DNA from: Amblyomma americanum
Lineage: Eukaryota; Arthropoda; Arachnida; Ixodida; Ixodidae
Direction of reading: 5' to 3'
Length of the DNA: 64,000 nt
NCBI RefSeq assembly: GCF_052857255.1
Contig: NW_027526499.1
Coordinates: 558,001 to 622,000, forward strand
The notes below the pieces were generated by a model. It ran no database searches. It was not told the DNA's origin and worked only from the letters and a program-made list of their open reading frames with translations. Made by a program: the position numbers and the translations under genes. Below are positions 1 to 10,808 of this stretch, piece by piece. How positions within the stretch are numbered: the first letter of the stretch is position 1; every line of letters begins with the position of its first letter.

Positions 1-16
1 GTTGGAGAAACTCCGT

Positions 17-110
17 GCTAGAGAAACTCCGTGTTTGAGACACTCCACGTTGGAGAATCTCCTTTTTGGAAAAACCTTGTTTGAGAAACTGCTTGTTGGA
101 GAAACTGTGT
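17..110 (+). repeat. Variant cassette with shortened 14-bp units
   Basis: Successive units read GCTAGAG..., GTTTGAGACACTCCAC, GTTGGAGAATCTCCTT, a 14-bp unit ending GGAAAAACCTT, GTTTGAGAAACTGCTT, then a 14-bp unit ending AAACTGT. The same ordered set, with small changes, recurs more than twenty times (for example near 1590, 4020, 4290, 4860, 6030, 7587, 10050, 10320, 12230, 14530, 17465, 20275). In some copies the short unit has an extra A (15 bp). It is the main source of departure from strict 16-bp phase. Confidence 0.85.
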
Positions 111-428
111 TGTAGAAATTCTGTGTCAGAGAAACTCTGTGTCGGAGAAACTCCGTGTTGGAGAAACTCCGTGTTGGAGAAACTCCGTGTTAGAGAAACT
201 CAATGTTGGAGAACCTTCTTGTTAGAGAAACTCAATGTTGGAGAACCTTCTTGTTGGAGAAACTCCTTGTTGGAGAAAATCCTTGTTGGAGAAACTCCAT
301 GTTGGAGAAACTCCGTGCTGGAGAAACTCCGTGTTGTGGAAACTCCATGTTGTAGAAACTCCGTGTTGAAGAAACTCCGTGTTGGAGAAACTCGGTGTCG
401 GAGAAACTCTGTGTTGGAGAAAGTCCGT

Positions 429-476
429 GTTGGAGAAACTCCGTGTTGGAGAAACTCCGTGTTGGAGAAACTCCGT
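429..476 (+). repeat. Three consecutive perfect consensus units (reference for the array)
   Basis: Positions 429-444, 445-460 and 461-476 each read GTTGGAGAAACTCCGT without change, so they define the unit and its phase. Each holds GGAG and CTCC separated by AAA. The CTCC of one unit and the GGAG of the next are separated by GTGTT, so arms of a dyad alternate along the DNA. The next unit begins GTTTTAG, a common variant. Confidence 0.97.
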
Positions 477-809
477 GTTTTAGAAACTCTGTGTTGGAGA
501 AACTCCGTGTTGTAGAAACTCTGTGTCAGAGAAACTCCGTGTCGGAGAAACTCCGTGTTGGAGAAACTCCGTGTTGGAGAAACTCTGTGTCGGAGAAATT
601 CCTTGTTGGGGAAACTCCGTGCTGGAGAAACTCCTTGTTGGAGAAACTCCTTGTTGGAGAAACTCCGTGTTGGAGAAACTCCGTGTTGGAGAAAACTCCG
701 TGTTGGAGAAACTCCGTGTTTTAGAAACTCCGTGCTGGAGAAACTCCCTGTTGTAGAAACTCCGTGTTAGAGAAACTCCATGTTGGAGAACCTTCTGGTT
801 GGAGAAACT

Positions 810-824
810 CCTTGGAGAAAATCC
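810..824 (+). repeat. Lineage marker: unit shortened by 3 bp (first of ten copies)
   Basis: CCTTGGAGAAAATCC replaces CCTTGTTGGAGAAAATCC, a loss of three bases across the unit boundary. It always follows GAACCTTCTGGTTGG and precedes a unit with GTTGGAAAAAC. Copies start at 810, 6791, 11446, 18755, 21580, 27067, 31610, 40199, 49342 and 60354. Undeleted versions of the same neighbourhood occur near 2.74, 8.74, 17.04, 19.85, 28.97, 38.47, 47.49 and 56.64 kb. The ten copies very likely descend from one event. Confidence 0.85.
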
Positions 825-1214
825 TTGTTGGAGAAACTCCATGTTGGAGAAACTCCGTGTTGGAAAAACTCCGTGTTGTGGAAACTCCGTGTTGGGGAAA
901 CGCCGAGATGGAGAAACTTCATGTTGTAGAAACTCCGTGTTGAAGAAACTCCGTGTTGGAGAAACTCCGTGTTGGAGAAACTCCGTGTTAGAGAAACTCC
1001 ATGTTGGAGAAAGTACGTGTTGGAGAATGTCCGTGTTGGAGAAACTCCGTGTTGGAGAAACTTCGTGTTGGAGAAACTTTATGTTGTAGAAACTCCGTGT
1101 TGGAGAAACTCCATGTTGTAGAAACTCCGTGTTGGAGAAACTCTGTGTTGGAGAAACTCCCTGTTGAAGAAACTCCGTGTTGTAGAAACTCCGTGTTGTA
1201 GAAACTCCGTGTTG

Positions 1215-1290
1215 GAGATAATCCATGTTGGAGAAACTCCATGTTGGAGAAACTCCATGCTGCAGAAAATCCGCGCTGGGGAAACTCCGA
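1215..1290 (+). repeat. Diagnostic module with CTGCAG site (first of 25 related copies)
   Basis: The units GGAGATAATCCATG, CCATGCTGCAGAAAATC and CGCGCTGGGG form a recognisable run. CTGCAG, created by the variant GCTGCAG, lies at 1260-1265. Two families exist. The GATAATCCATG family has ten copies near 1.22, 7.21, 11.76, 19.10, 21.92, 27.48, 31.95, 40.54, 49.69 and 60.70 kb, always downstream of the 3-bp-deletion marker. The GATAATCCAAG family, with AATCAGCGC, has fifteen copies near 3.26, 9.26, 13.43, 16.10, 23.51, 29.49, 33.65, 37.43, 42.25, 44.88, 46.23, 51.40, 54.02, 55.38 and 62.42 kb. Confidence 0.8.
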
Positions 1291-4200
1291 GTTGGAGAAA
1301 CTCCGTGTTGGAGAAGCTCCGTGTTGGAGAAACTTCGTATCGGAGAAAGTCCGTGTCGGAGAAACTTCGTGTCGCAGAAACTCCGTGTTGTAGAAACTTC
1401 GTGTTGGCGAAACTCCTTGTTGTAGAAACTCCGTGTTGGAGTACTTATTGTTAGATAAACTCCGTGTTGGAGAAACATCGTGCTGGAGAAACTGTGTCGG
1501 AGAAACTCTGTGTCGGAGAAAGTCTGTGTCGGAGAAACTCCGTGTTGGAGAAACTCCGTGTTGGAGAAACTCCGTGCTAGAGAAACTCCGTGTTTGAGAC
1601 ACTCCACGTTGGAGAATCTCCTTGTTGGAAAAAACCTTGTTTGAGAAACTCCTTGTTGGAGAAACTCTGTGTCGGAGAAACTCCGTGCTGGGGAAACTTC
1701 GTGTTGGGGAAACGCCGTGTTGGAGAAACTCCGTGTCGGAGAAACTCCGTGTCGGAGAAACTCCGTGTTAGAGAAACTCCGTGTTGGAGAAACTCCGTGT
1801 TGGAGAAACTTCGTGTTGGAGAAACTCCGTCGTGGAGAAACTTCGTGTTGGAGAAAATCCTTGTTGGAGAAACTCCGTGCTACAGCAACTCCGTGTTGGA
1901 GAAACTCCGTGTTCGAAAAACTCCGTGTTGGAGGAACACTGTGTTGGAGAAACTCCGTGTTGGAGAAACTCCGCGCTGGAGAAACTTCGTGTTGGAGAAA
2001 CTCCGCGTTGGAGAAACTCCGTGTTGGAGAAACTACGTGTTGGAGAAAATATATGTTGGAGAAACTCCATGTCGAAGAGACTTCGTATTGGAGAAACTCC
2101 GTGTTGGAGAAACTTTATGTTGTAGAAACTCTGTGTTGGAGAAACTCCATGTTGTAGAAACTCCGTGTTGAAGAAACTCCGTGTTGGAGAAACTCCTTGT
2201 TGGAGAAACTCCGTGTTAGAGAAACTCCATGTTGGAGAAAGTCTGTGTTGGAGAATGTCCGAGTTGGAGAAACTCCGTGTTGGAGAAACTTTATGTTGTA
2301 GAAACTCCGTGTTGGAGAAACTCCGTGTTCTAGAAACTCCGTGTTGAAGAAACTCCGTGTTGGAGAAACTCCGTGTCGGAGAAACTCCGTGTTGCAGAAA
2401 CTCCGTGTTGGAGAAACTCCGTGTTTTAGAAACTCCGTGTTGGAGAAACTCCGTGTTGTAGAAACTATGTGTCAGAGAAACTCCGTGTCGGAGAAACTCC
2501 GTGTTGGAGAAACTCCGTGTTGGAGAAACTCTGTGTCGGAGAAATTCCTTGTTGGAGAAACTCCGTGCTGGAGAAACTCCTTGTTGGAGAAACTCCGTGT
2601 TGGGGAAACTCGGTGTTGGAGAAAACTCCGTGTTGGAGAAACTCCGTGTTTTAGAAACTCCGTGTTGGAGAAACTCCGTGTTGTAAAAACTCCGTGTTAA
2701 AGAAACTTTATGTTGGAGAACCTTCTGGTTGGAGAAACTCCTTGTTGGAGAAAATCCTTGTTGGAGAAACTCCATGTTGGAGAAACTCCGTGTTGGAGAA
2801 ACTCCGTGTTGTGGAAACTCCGTGTTGGGGAAACGCCGAGATGGAGAAACTTCATGTTGTAGAAACTCCGTGTTGAAGAAACTCCGTGTTGGAGAAACTC
2901 CGTGTTGGAGAAACTCCGTGTTAGAGAAATTCCATGTTGGAGAAAGTCCGTGTTGGAGAATGTCCGTGTTGGAGAAACTCCGTGTTGGAGAAACTCCGTG
3001 TTGGAGAAACTATGTTGCAGAAACTCCGTGTTGGAGAAACTCTATGTTGTAGAAACTCCGTGTTGGAGAAACTCCGTGTTGGAGAAACTCCGTGTTGGAG
3101 AAACTCCGTGTTAGAGAAACTCCATGTTGGAGAAAGTCCGTGTTGGAGAATGTCCGTGTTGGAGAAACTCCGTGTTGGAGAAACTCCGTGTTGGAGAAAC
3201 TTTATGTTGTAGAAACTCCGTGTTGTAGAAACTCCGTGTTGTAGAAACTCCGTGTTGGAGATAATCCAAGTTGGAGAAACTCCATGTTGGAGAAACTCCA
3301 TGCTGCAGAAAATCAGCGCTGGGGAAACTACGCGCTGGAGAATCTCCGCGCTGGAGAGACTTCGTGTTGGAGAAACTCCGTGTTGCAGAAACTCCGTGTT
3401 GGAGAAACTCCGTGTTGGAGAAACTCCGTGTTGGAGAAGCTCCGTGTTGGAGAAACTTCGTATCGGAGAAAGTCCGTGTCGGAGAAACTCCGTGTCGCAG
3501 AAACTTCGTGTTGTAGAAGCTTCGTGTTGGCGAAACTCCATGTTGTAGAAACTTCGTGTTGGAGAAACTCTGTGTTGGAGAAACTTATTGTTAGAGAAAC
3601 TCCGTGATGGAGAAACTTCGTGCTGGAGAAACTTCGTGTTGTAGAAACTGTGTCGGAGAAACTCCGTGTTGGAGAAACTCCATGTCGGAGAAACTCCGTG
3701 TTGGAGGAACTCCCTCTTGGAGAAACTCCGTGTCGGGGAAACTCCGTGTTGGAGAAACTCCGTGTTGGAGAAACTCCGTGTTGGAGAAACTCCGTGTTGG
3801 AGAAAATCCTTGTTGGAGAAACTCCGTGCTATAGCAACTCCGTGTTGGAGAAACTCTGCGCTGGAGAAACTCCGCGCTGGAGAAAGTCCGTGTTGGAGAA
3901 ACTCCGTGTTGGAGAAACTCTGTGTTGGAGAAACTCCGTGTTGGAGAAACACCACGTTAGAGAAACTCCGTGTTGGAGAAAATCCCTGTTGGAGAAACTC
4001 CGTGCTAGAGAAACTCCGTGTATGAAACACTCCACGTTGGAGAATCTCCTTGTTGGAAAAACCTTGTTTGAGAAACTCCTTGTTGGAGAAACTCCGTGTT
4101 GGAGAAACTCCGTGCTGGGGAAACTTCGTGTTGGGGAAACGCCGTGTTGGAGAAACTCCATGTTGGATAAACTCCGTGTTGGAGAAACTCCGTGTTGGAG

Positions 4201-4763
4201 AAACTCCGTGTTGGAGAAACTCCGTGTTGGAGAAACTTCGTGTTGGAAAAACTCCGTGTTGGAGAAACTCCGTGCTAGAGAAACTCCGTGTTTGAGACAC
4301 TCCACGTTAGAGAATCTCCTTGTTGGAAAAACCTTGTTTGAGAAACTCCTTGTTGGAGAAACTCCGTGTTGGAGAAACTCCGTGCTGGGGAAACTTCGTG
4401 TTGGGGAAACGCCGTGTTGGAGAAACTCCACGTTGGAGAAACTCCGTGTTGGAGAAACTCCGTGTTGGAGAAACTCCGTGTTGGAGAAACTCCGTGTTGG
4501 AGAAACTCCGTGTTGTAGAAACTCTGTGTCAGAGAAACTCCGTGTCGGAGAAACTCCGTGTTGGAGAAACTCCGTGTTGGAGAAACTCCGTGCTGGAGAA
4601 ACTCCTTGTTGGAGAAACTCCTTGTTGGAGAAACTCCGTGTTGGAGAAACTCCGTGTTGGAGAAAACTCCGTGTAGGAGAAACTCCGTGTTTTAGAAACT
4701 CCGTGTTGGAGAAACTCCGTGTTGTAGAAATTCTGTCAGAGAAACTCCGTGTCGGAGAAACTC

Positions 4764-5997
4764 TGTGTTGGAGAAACTCCGTGTTGGAGAAACACCACGT
4801 TAGAGAAACTCCGTGTTGGAGAAAATCCCTGTTGGAGAAACTCCGTGCTAGAGAAACTCCGTGTTTGAGACACTCCACGTTGGAGAATCTCCTTGTTGGA
4901 AAAAACCTTGTTTGAGAAACTCCTTGTTGGAGAAACTCCGTGTTGGAGAAACTCCGTGCTGGGGAAACTTCGTGTTGGGGAAACGCCGTGTTGGAGAAAC
5001 TCCACGTTGGAGAAACTCCACGTTGGAGAAACTCCGTGTCGGAGAAACTCCGTGTCGGAGAAACTCCGTGTTGGAGAAATTCTGTGTCGGAGAAACTCCG
5101 TGTCGGAGAAACTCCGTGTTGGAGAATCTCCGTGTCGGAGAAACTCAGTGTCGGAGAAACTCCGTGTCGGAGAAACTCCGTGTTGGAGAAAGTCCTTGTT
5201 GGAGAAACTCCGTGTTGGAGAAACTCCGTGTTGGAGAAACTCCGTACTGGGGAAACTTCGTGTTGGGGTAACGCCGTGTTGGAGAAACTCCATGTTGGAG
5301 AAACTCCGTGTCGGAGAAACTCCGTGTTGGAGAAACTCCGTGCTGGAGAAACTCCGTGTTGGAGAAACTCCGTGTTGGAGAAACTTCGTGTTGGAGAAAA
5401 TCCTTGTTGTAGAAACTCCGTGCTATAGCAACTCCGTGTTGGAGAAACTCCACGCTGGAGAAACTCCGTGTTCGAAAAACTCCGTGTTGGAGGAACTCTG
5501 TGTTGGGCAAACTCCGTGTTGGAGAAACTCCGCGCTGGAGAAACTCCGTGTCGGAGAAACTCCGTATTGGAGAAACTCCGTGTTGGAGAAACTTTATGTT
5601 GGAGAAACTCCATGTCGAAGAAACTTCGTATTGGAGAAACTCCGTGTTGGAGAAACTTTATGTTGTAGAAACTCCGTGTTGCAGAAACTCCGTGTTGGAG
5701 AAACTCCGTGTGTGAGAAACTGCGAGTTGGAGAAACTCTGTGTTGGAGAAGCTCCGTGCTGGAGAAACTTCGTATCGGAGAAAGTCCGTGTCGGAGAAAC
5801 TCCGTGTCGCAGAAACTCCGTGTTGTAGAAACTTCGTGTTGGCGAAACTCCTTGTTGTAGAAACTCCGTGTTGCAGAAACTTATTGTTAGATAAACTCCG
5901 TGTTGGAGAAACTTCGTGCTGGAGAAACTCTGTGTCAGAGAAACTCTGTGTCGGAGAAAGTCTGTGTCGGAGAAACTCCGTGTTGGAGAAACTCCGT
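4764..5997 (+). repeat. Linker block B1
   Basis: This 1.23-kb stretch has no counterpart between A2 and the next block, but it matches 25040-26273 with a constant offset of 20,276 bp. It contains many GTCGG units (about 5030-5170), the GTTCGAAAAACTCCG variant near 5470 and the GTGTGTGAGAAACTGCG variant near 5710. It returns to block A through the cassette GTTTGAGACACTCCACG. Its presence before A2 and A3 but not elsewhere shows that B-A formed a unit that was copied over about 20 kb. Confidence 0.8.
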
Positions 5998-8900
5998 GTT
6001 GGAGAAACTCCGTGCTAGAGAAACTCCGTGCTTGAGACACTCCACGTTGGAGAATCTCCTTTTTGGAAAAACCTTGTTTGAGAAACTGCTTGTTGGAGAA
6101 AGCGTGTTGTAGAAATTCTGTGTCAGAGAAACTCTGTGTCGGAGAAACTCCGTGTTGGAGAAACTCCGTGTTGGAGAAACTCCGTGTTAGAGAAACTCAA
6201 TGTTGGAGAAACTTCTTGTTAGAGAAACTCAATGTTGGAGAACCTTCTTGTTGGAGAAACTCCTTGTTGGAGAAAATCCTTGTTGGAGAAACTCCATGTT
6301 GGAGAAACTCCGTGCTGGAGAAACTCCGTGTTGTGGAAACTCCATGTTGTAGAAACTCCGTGTTGAAGAAACTCCGTGTTGGAGAAACTCGGTGTCGGAG
6401 AAACTCTGTGTTGGAGAAAGTCCGTGTTGGAGAAACTCCGTGTTGGAGAAACTCCGTGTTTTAGAAACTCTGTGTTGGAGAAACTCCGTGTTGTAGAAAC
6501 TCTGTGTCAGAGAAACTCCGTGTCGGAGAAACTCCGTGTTGGAGAAACTCCGTGTTGGAGAAACTCTGTGTCGGAGAAATTCCTTGTTGGGGAAACTCCG
6601 TGCTGGAGAAACTCCTTGTTGGAGAAACTCCTTGTTGGAGAAACTCCGTGTTGGAGAAACTCCGTGTTGGAGAAAACTCCGTGTTGGAGAAACTCCGTGT
6701 TTTAGAAACTCCGTGCTGGAGAAACTCCCTGTTGTAGAAACTCCGTGTTAGAGAAACTCCATGTTGGAGAACCTTCTGGTTGGAGAAACTCCTTGGAGAA
6801 AATCCTTGTTGGAGAAACTCCATGTTGGAGAAACTCCGTGTTGGAAAAACTCCGTGTTGTGGAAACTCCGTGTTGGGGAAACGCCGAGATGGAGAAACTT
6901 CATGTTGTAGAAACTCCGTGTTGAAGAAACTCCGTGTTGGAGAAACTCCGTGTTGGAGAAACTCCGTGTTGGAGAAACTCCGTGTTAGAGAAACTCCATG
7001 TTGGAGAAAGTACGTGTTGGAGAATGTCCGTGTTGGAGAAACTCCGTGTTGGAGAAACTTCGTGTTGGAGAAACTTTATGTTGTAGAAACTCCGTGTTGG
7101 AGAAACTCCATGTTGTAGAAACTCCGTGTTGGAGAAACTCTGTGTTGGAGAAACTTCCTGTTGAAGAAACTCCGTGTTGTAGAAACTCCGTGTTGTAGAA
7201 ACTCCGTGTTGGAGATAATCCATGTTGGAGAAACTCCATGTTGGAGAAACTCCATGCTGCAGAAAATCCGCGCTGGGGAAACTCCGAGTTGGAGAAACTC
7301 CGTGTTGGAGAAGCTCCGTGTTGGAGAAACTTCGTATCGGAGAAAGTCCGTGTCGGAGAAACTTCGTGTCGCAGAAACTCCGTGTTGTAGAAACTTCGTG
7401 TTGGCGAAACTCCTTGTTGTAGAAACTCCGTGTTGGAGTACTTATTGTTAGATAAACTCCGTGTTGGAGAAACATCGTGCTGGAGAAACTGTGTCGGAGA
7501 AACTCTGTGTCGGAGAAAGTCTGTGTCGGAGAAACTCCGTGTTGGAGAAACTCCGTGTTGGAGAAACTCCGTGCTAGAGAAACTCCGTGTTTGAGACACT
7601 CCACGTTGGAGAATCTCCTTGTTGGAAAAAACCTTGTTTGAGAAACTCCTTGTTGGAGAAACTCTGTGTCGGAGAAACTCCGTGCTGGGGAAACTTCGTG
7701 TTGGGGAAACGCCGTGTTGGAGAAACTCCGTGTCGGAGAAACTCCGTGTCGGAGAAACTCCGTGTTAGAGAAACTCCGTGTTGGAGAAACTCCGTGTTGG
7801 AGAAACTTCGTGTTGGAGAAACTCCGTCGTGGAGAAACTTCGTGTTGGAGAAAATCCTTGTTGGAGAAACTCCGTGCTACAGCAACTCCGTGTTGGAGAA
7901 ACTCCGTGTTCGAAAAACTCCGTGTTGGAGGAACTCTGTGTTGGAGAAACTCCGTGTTGGAGAAACTCCGCGCTGGAGAAACTTCGTGTTGGAGAAACTC
8001 CGCGTTGGAGAAACTCCGTGTTGGAGAAACTACGTGTTGGAGAAAATATATGTTGGAGAAACTCCATGTCGAAGAGACTTCGTATTGGAGAAACTCCGTG
8101 TTGGAGAAACTTTATGTTGTAGAAACTCCGTGTTGGAGAAACTCCATGTTGTAGAAACTCCGTGTTGAAGAAACTCCGTGTTGGAGAAACTCCTTGTTGG
8201 AGAAACTCCGTGTTAGAGAAACTCCATGTTGGAGAAAGTCTGTGTTGGAGAATGTCCGAGTTGGAGAAACTCCGTGTTGGAGAAACTTTATGTTGTAGAA
8301 ACTCCGTGTTGGAGAAACTCCATGTTCTAGAAACTCCGTGTTGAAGAAACTCCGTGTTGGAGAAACTCCGTGTCGGAGAAACTCCGTGTTGCAGAAACTC
8401 CGTGTTGGAGAAACTCCGTGTTTTAGAAACTCCGTGTTGGAGAAACTCCGTGTTGTAGAAACTATGTGTCAGAGAAACTCCGTGTCGGAGAAACTCCGTG
8501 TTGGAGAAACTCCGTGTTGGAGAAACTCTGTGTCGGAGAAATTCCTTGTTGGAGAAACTCCGTGCTGGAGAAACTCCTTGTTGGAGAAACTCCGTGTTGG
8601 GGAAACTCGGTGTTGGAGAAAACTCCGTGTTGGAGAAACTCCGTGTTTTAGAAACTCCGTGTTGGAGAAACTCCGTGTTGTAGAAACTCCGTGTTAAAGA
8701 AACTTTATGTTGGAGAACCTTCTGGTTGGAGAAACTCCTTGTTGGAGAAAATCCTTTTTGGAGAAACTCCATGTTGGAGAAACTCCGTGTTGGAGAAACT
8801 CCGTGTTGTGGAAACTCCGTGTTGGGGAAACGCCGAGATGGAGAAACTTCATGTTGTAGAAACTCCGTGTTGAAGAAACTCCGTGTTGGAGAAACTCCGT

Positions 8901-10808
8901 GTTGGAGAAACTCCGTGTTAGAGAAATTCCATGTTGGAGAAAGTCCGTGTTGGAGAATGTCCGTGTTGGAGAAACTCCGTGTTGGAGAAACTCCGTGTTG
9001 GAGAAACTATGTTGCAGAAACTCCGTGTTGGAGAAACTCTATGTTGTAGAAACTCCGTGTTGGAGAAACTCCGTGTTGGAGAAACTCCGTGTTGGAGAAA
9101 CTCCGTGTTAGAGAAACTCCATGTTGGAGAAAGTCCGTGTTGGAGAATGTCCGTGTTTGAGAAACTCCGTGTTGGAGAAACTCCGTGTTGGAGAAACTTT
9201 ATGTTGTAGAAACTCCGTGTTGTAGAAACTCCGTGTTGTAGAAACTCCGTGTTGGAGATAATCCAAGTTGGAGAAACTCCATGTTGGAGAAACTCCATGC
9301 TGCAGAAAATCAGCGCTGGGGAAACTACGCGCTGGAGAATCTCCGCGCTGGAGAGACTTCGTGTTGGAGAAACTCCGTGTTGCAGAAACTCCGTGTTGGA
9401 GAAACTCCGTGTTGGAGAAGCTCCGTGTTGGAGAAACTTCGTATCGGAGAAAGTCCGTGTCGGAGAAACTCCGTGTCGCAGAAACTTCGTGTTGTAGAAG
9501 CTTCGTGTTGGCGAAACTCCATGTTGTAGAAACTTCGTGTTGGAGAAACTCTGTGTTGGAGAAACTTATTGTTAGAGAAACTCCGTGATGGAGAAACTTC
9601 GTGCTGGAGAAACTTCGTGTTGTAGAAACTGTGTCGGAGAAACTCCGTGTTGGAGAAACTCCATGTCGGAGAAACTCCGTGTTGGAGGAACTCCCTCTTG
9701 GAGAATCTCCGTGTCGGAGAAACTCCATGTTGGAGAAACTCCGTGTTTGAGAAACTCCGTGTCGGGGAAACTCCGTGTTGGAGAAACTCCGTGTTGGAGA
9801 AACTCCGTGTTGGAGAAACTCCGTGTTGGAGAAAATCCTTGTTGGAGAAACTCCGTGCTATAGCAACTCCGTGTTGGAGAAACTCTGCGCTGGAGAAACT
9901 CCGCGCTGGAGAAAGTCCGTGTTGGAGAAACTCCGTGTTGGAGAAACTCTGTGTTGGAGAAACTCCGTGTTGGAGAAACACCACGTTAGAGAAACTCCGT
10001 GTTGGAGAAAATCCCTGTTGGAGAAACTCCGTGCTAGAGAAACTCCGTGTATGAAACACTCCACGTTGGAGAATCTCCTTGTTGGAAAAACCTTGTTTGA
10101 GAAACTCCTTGTTGGAGAAACTCCGTGTTGGAGAAACTCCGTGCTGGGGAAACTTCGTGTTGGGGAAACGCCGTGTTGGAGAAACTCCATGTTGGATAAA
10201 CTCCGTGTTGGAGAAACTCCGTGTTGGAGAAACTCCGTGTTGGAGAAACTCCGTGTTGGAGAAACTTCGTGTTGGAAAAACTCCGTGTTGGAGAAACTCC
10301 GTGCTAGAGAAACTCCGTGTTTGAGACACTCCACGTTAGAGAATCTCCTTGTTGGAAAAACCTTGTTTGAGAAACTCCTTGTTGGAGAAACTCCGTGTTG
10401 GAGAAACTCCGTGCTGGGGAAACTTCGTGTTGGGGAAACGCCGTGTTGGAGAAACTCCACGTTGGAGAAACTCCGTGTTGGAGAAACTCCGTGTTGGAGA
10501 AACTCCGTGTTGGAGAAACTCCGTGTTTTAGAAACTCCGTGTTGGAGAAACTCCGTGTTGTAGAAACTCTGTGTCAGAGAAACTCCGTGTCGGAGAAACT
10601 CCGTGTTGGAGAAACTCCGTGTTGGAGAAACTCCGTGCTAGAGAAACTCCTTGTTGGAGAAACTCCTTGTTGGAGAAACTCCGTGTTGGAGAAACTCCGT
10701 GTTGGAGAAAACTCCGTGTAGGAGAAACTCCGTGTTTTAGAAACTCCGTGTTGGAGAAACTCCGTGTTGTAGAAATTCTGTCAGAGAAACTCCGTGTCGG
10801 AGAAACTC
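5998..10808 (+). repeat. Higher-order block A2
   Basis: This is a copy of A1 lying about 6.0 kb downstream and also a copy of A3 (offset 20,276 falling to 20,164 bp by 16- and 32-bp steps). Marker copies lie at 6791 (3-bp deletion), about 7.21 kb (GATAATCCATG) and about 9.26 kb (GATAATCCAAG). A small difference from A1 is GAGAAAGCGTG near 6097, where A1 has GAGAAACTGTG. The same GAGAAAGCGTG variant occurs in A3 near 26374, so A2 and A3 are closer to each other than to A1 at this site. Confidence 0.85.

Larger units (their letters stand above)
1..4763 (+). repeat. Higher-order block A1 (open at left window edge)
   Basis: This block matches A2 (5998-10808) with an offset that moves through 5997, 5981, 5997, 5981, 6029 and 6045 bp, and matches A3 from 26274 with offsets 26273, 26257, 26225 and 26193. 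Almost all steps are multiples of 16 bp, meaning whole units were gained or lost. It carries one copy of the marker module with a 3-bp deletion (810), one GATAATCCATG module near 1.22 kb and one GATAATCCAAG module near 3.26 kb. Similarity to A2 ends between 4764 and 4792, where A1 passes into units reading GAGAAACACCACGTTAG. The left end is cut by the window. Confidence 0.85.

Noticed and set aside
429..476. GGAG-AAA-CTCC hairpins as transcription terminators
   Set aside because: The stem has only four pairs, no T-run follows, and the structure is present in every unit of the array.
2043..2056. TATA-like AAAATATATG (also near 8,043 and 28,307)
   Set aside because: It is a point variant of the unit (GAAAATATATGTTGG) copied with the A blocks; no transcript start, gene or other promoter element accompanies it.
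3735..3750. NF-kappaB-like site GGGAAACTCC in GTCGGGGAAACTCC units
   Set aside because: It fits GGGRNNYYCC only because a single G change in the repeat unit creates it. No promoter or gene is nearby, so chance is enough.
3829..5613. Long minus-strand open frame of 594 codons, and others of 500 or more codons (41173-42705, 44359-45933, 47743-49374, 50316-51848, 53502-55076)
   Set aside because: All are the 16-residue period of a stop-free satellite read in an arbitrary frame. Equivalent frames overlap on both strands, they begin and end inside repeat units, and they show no domain or non-repeat sequence.
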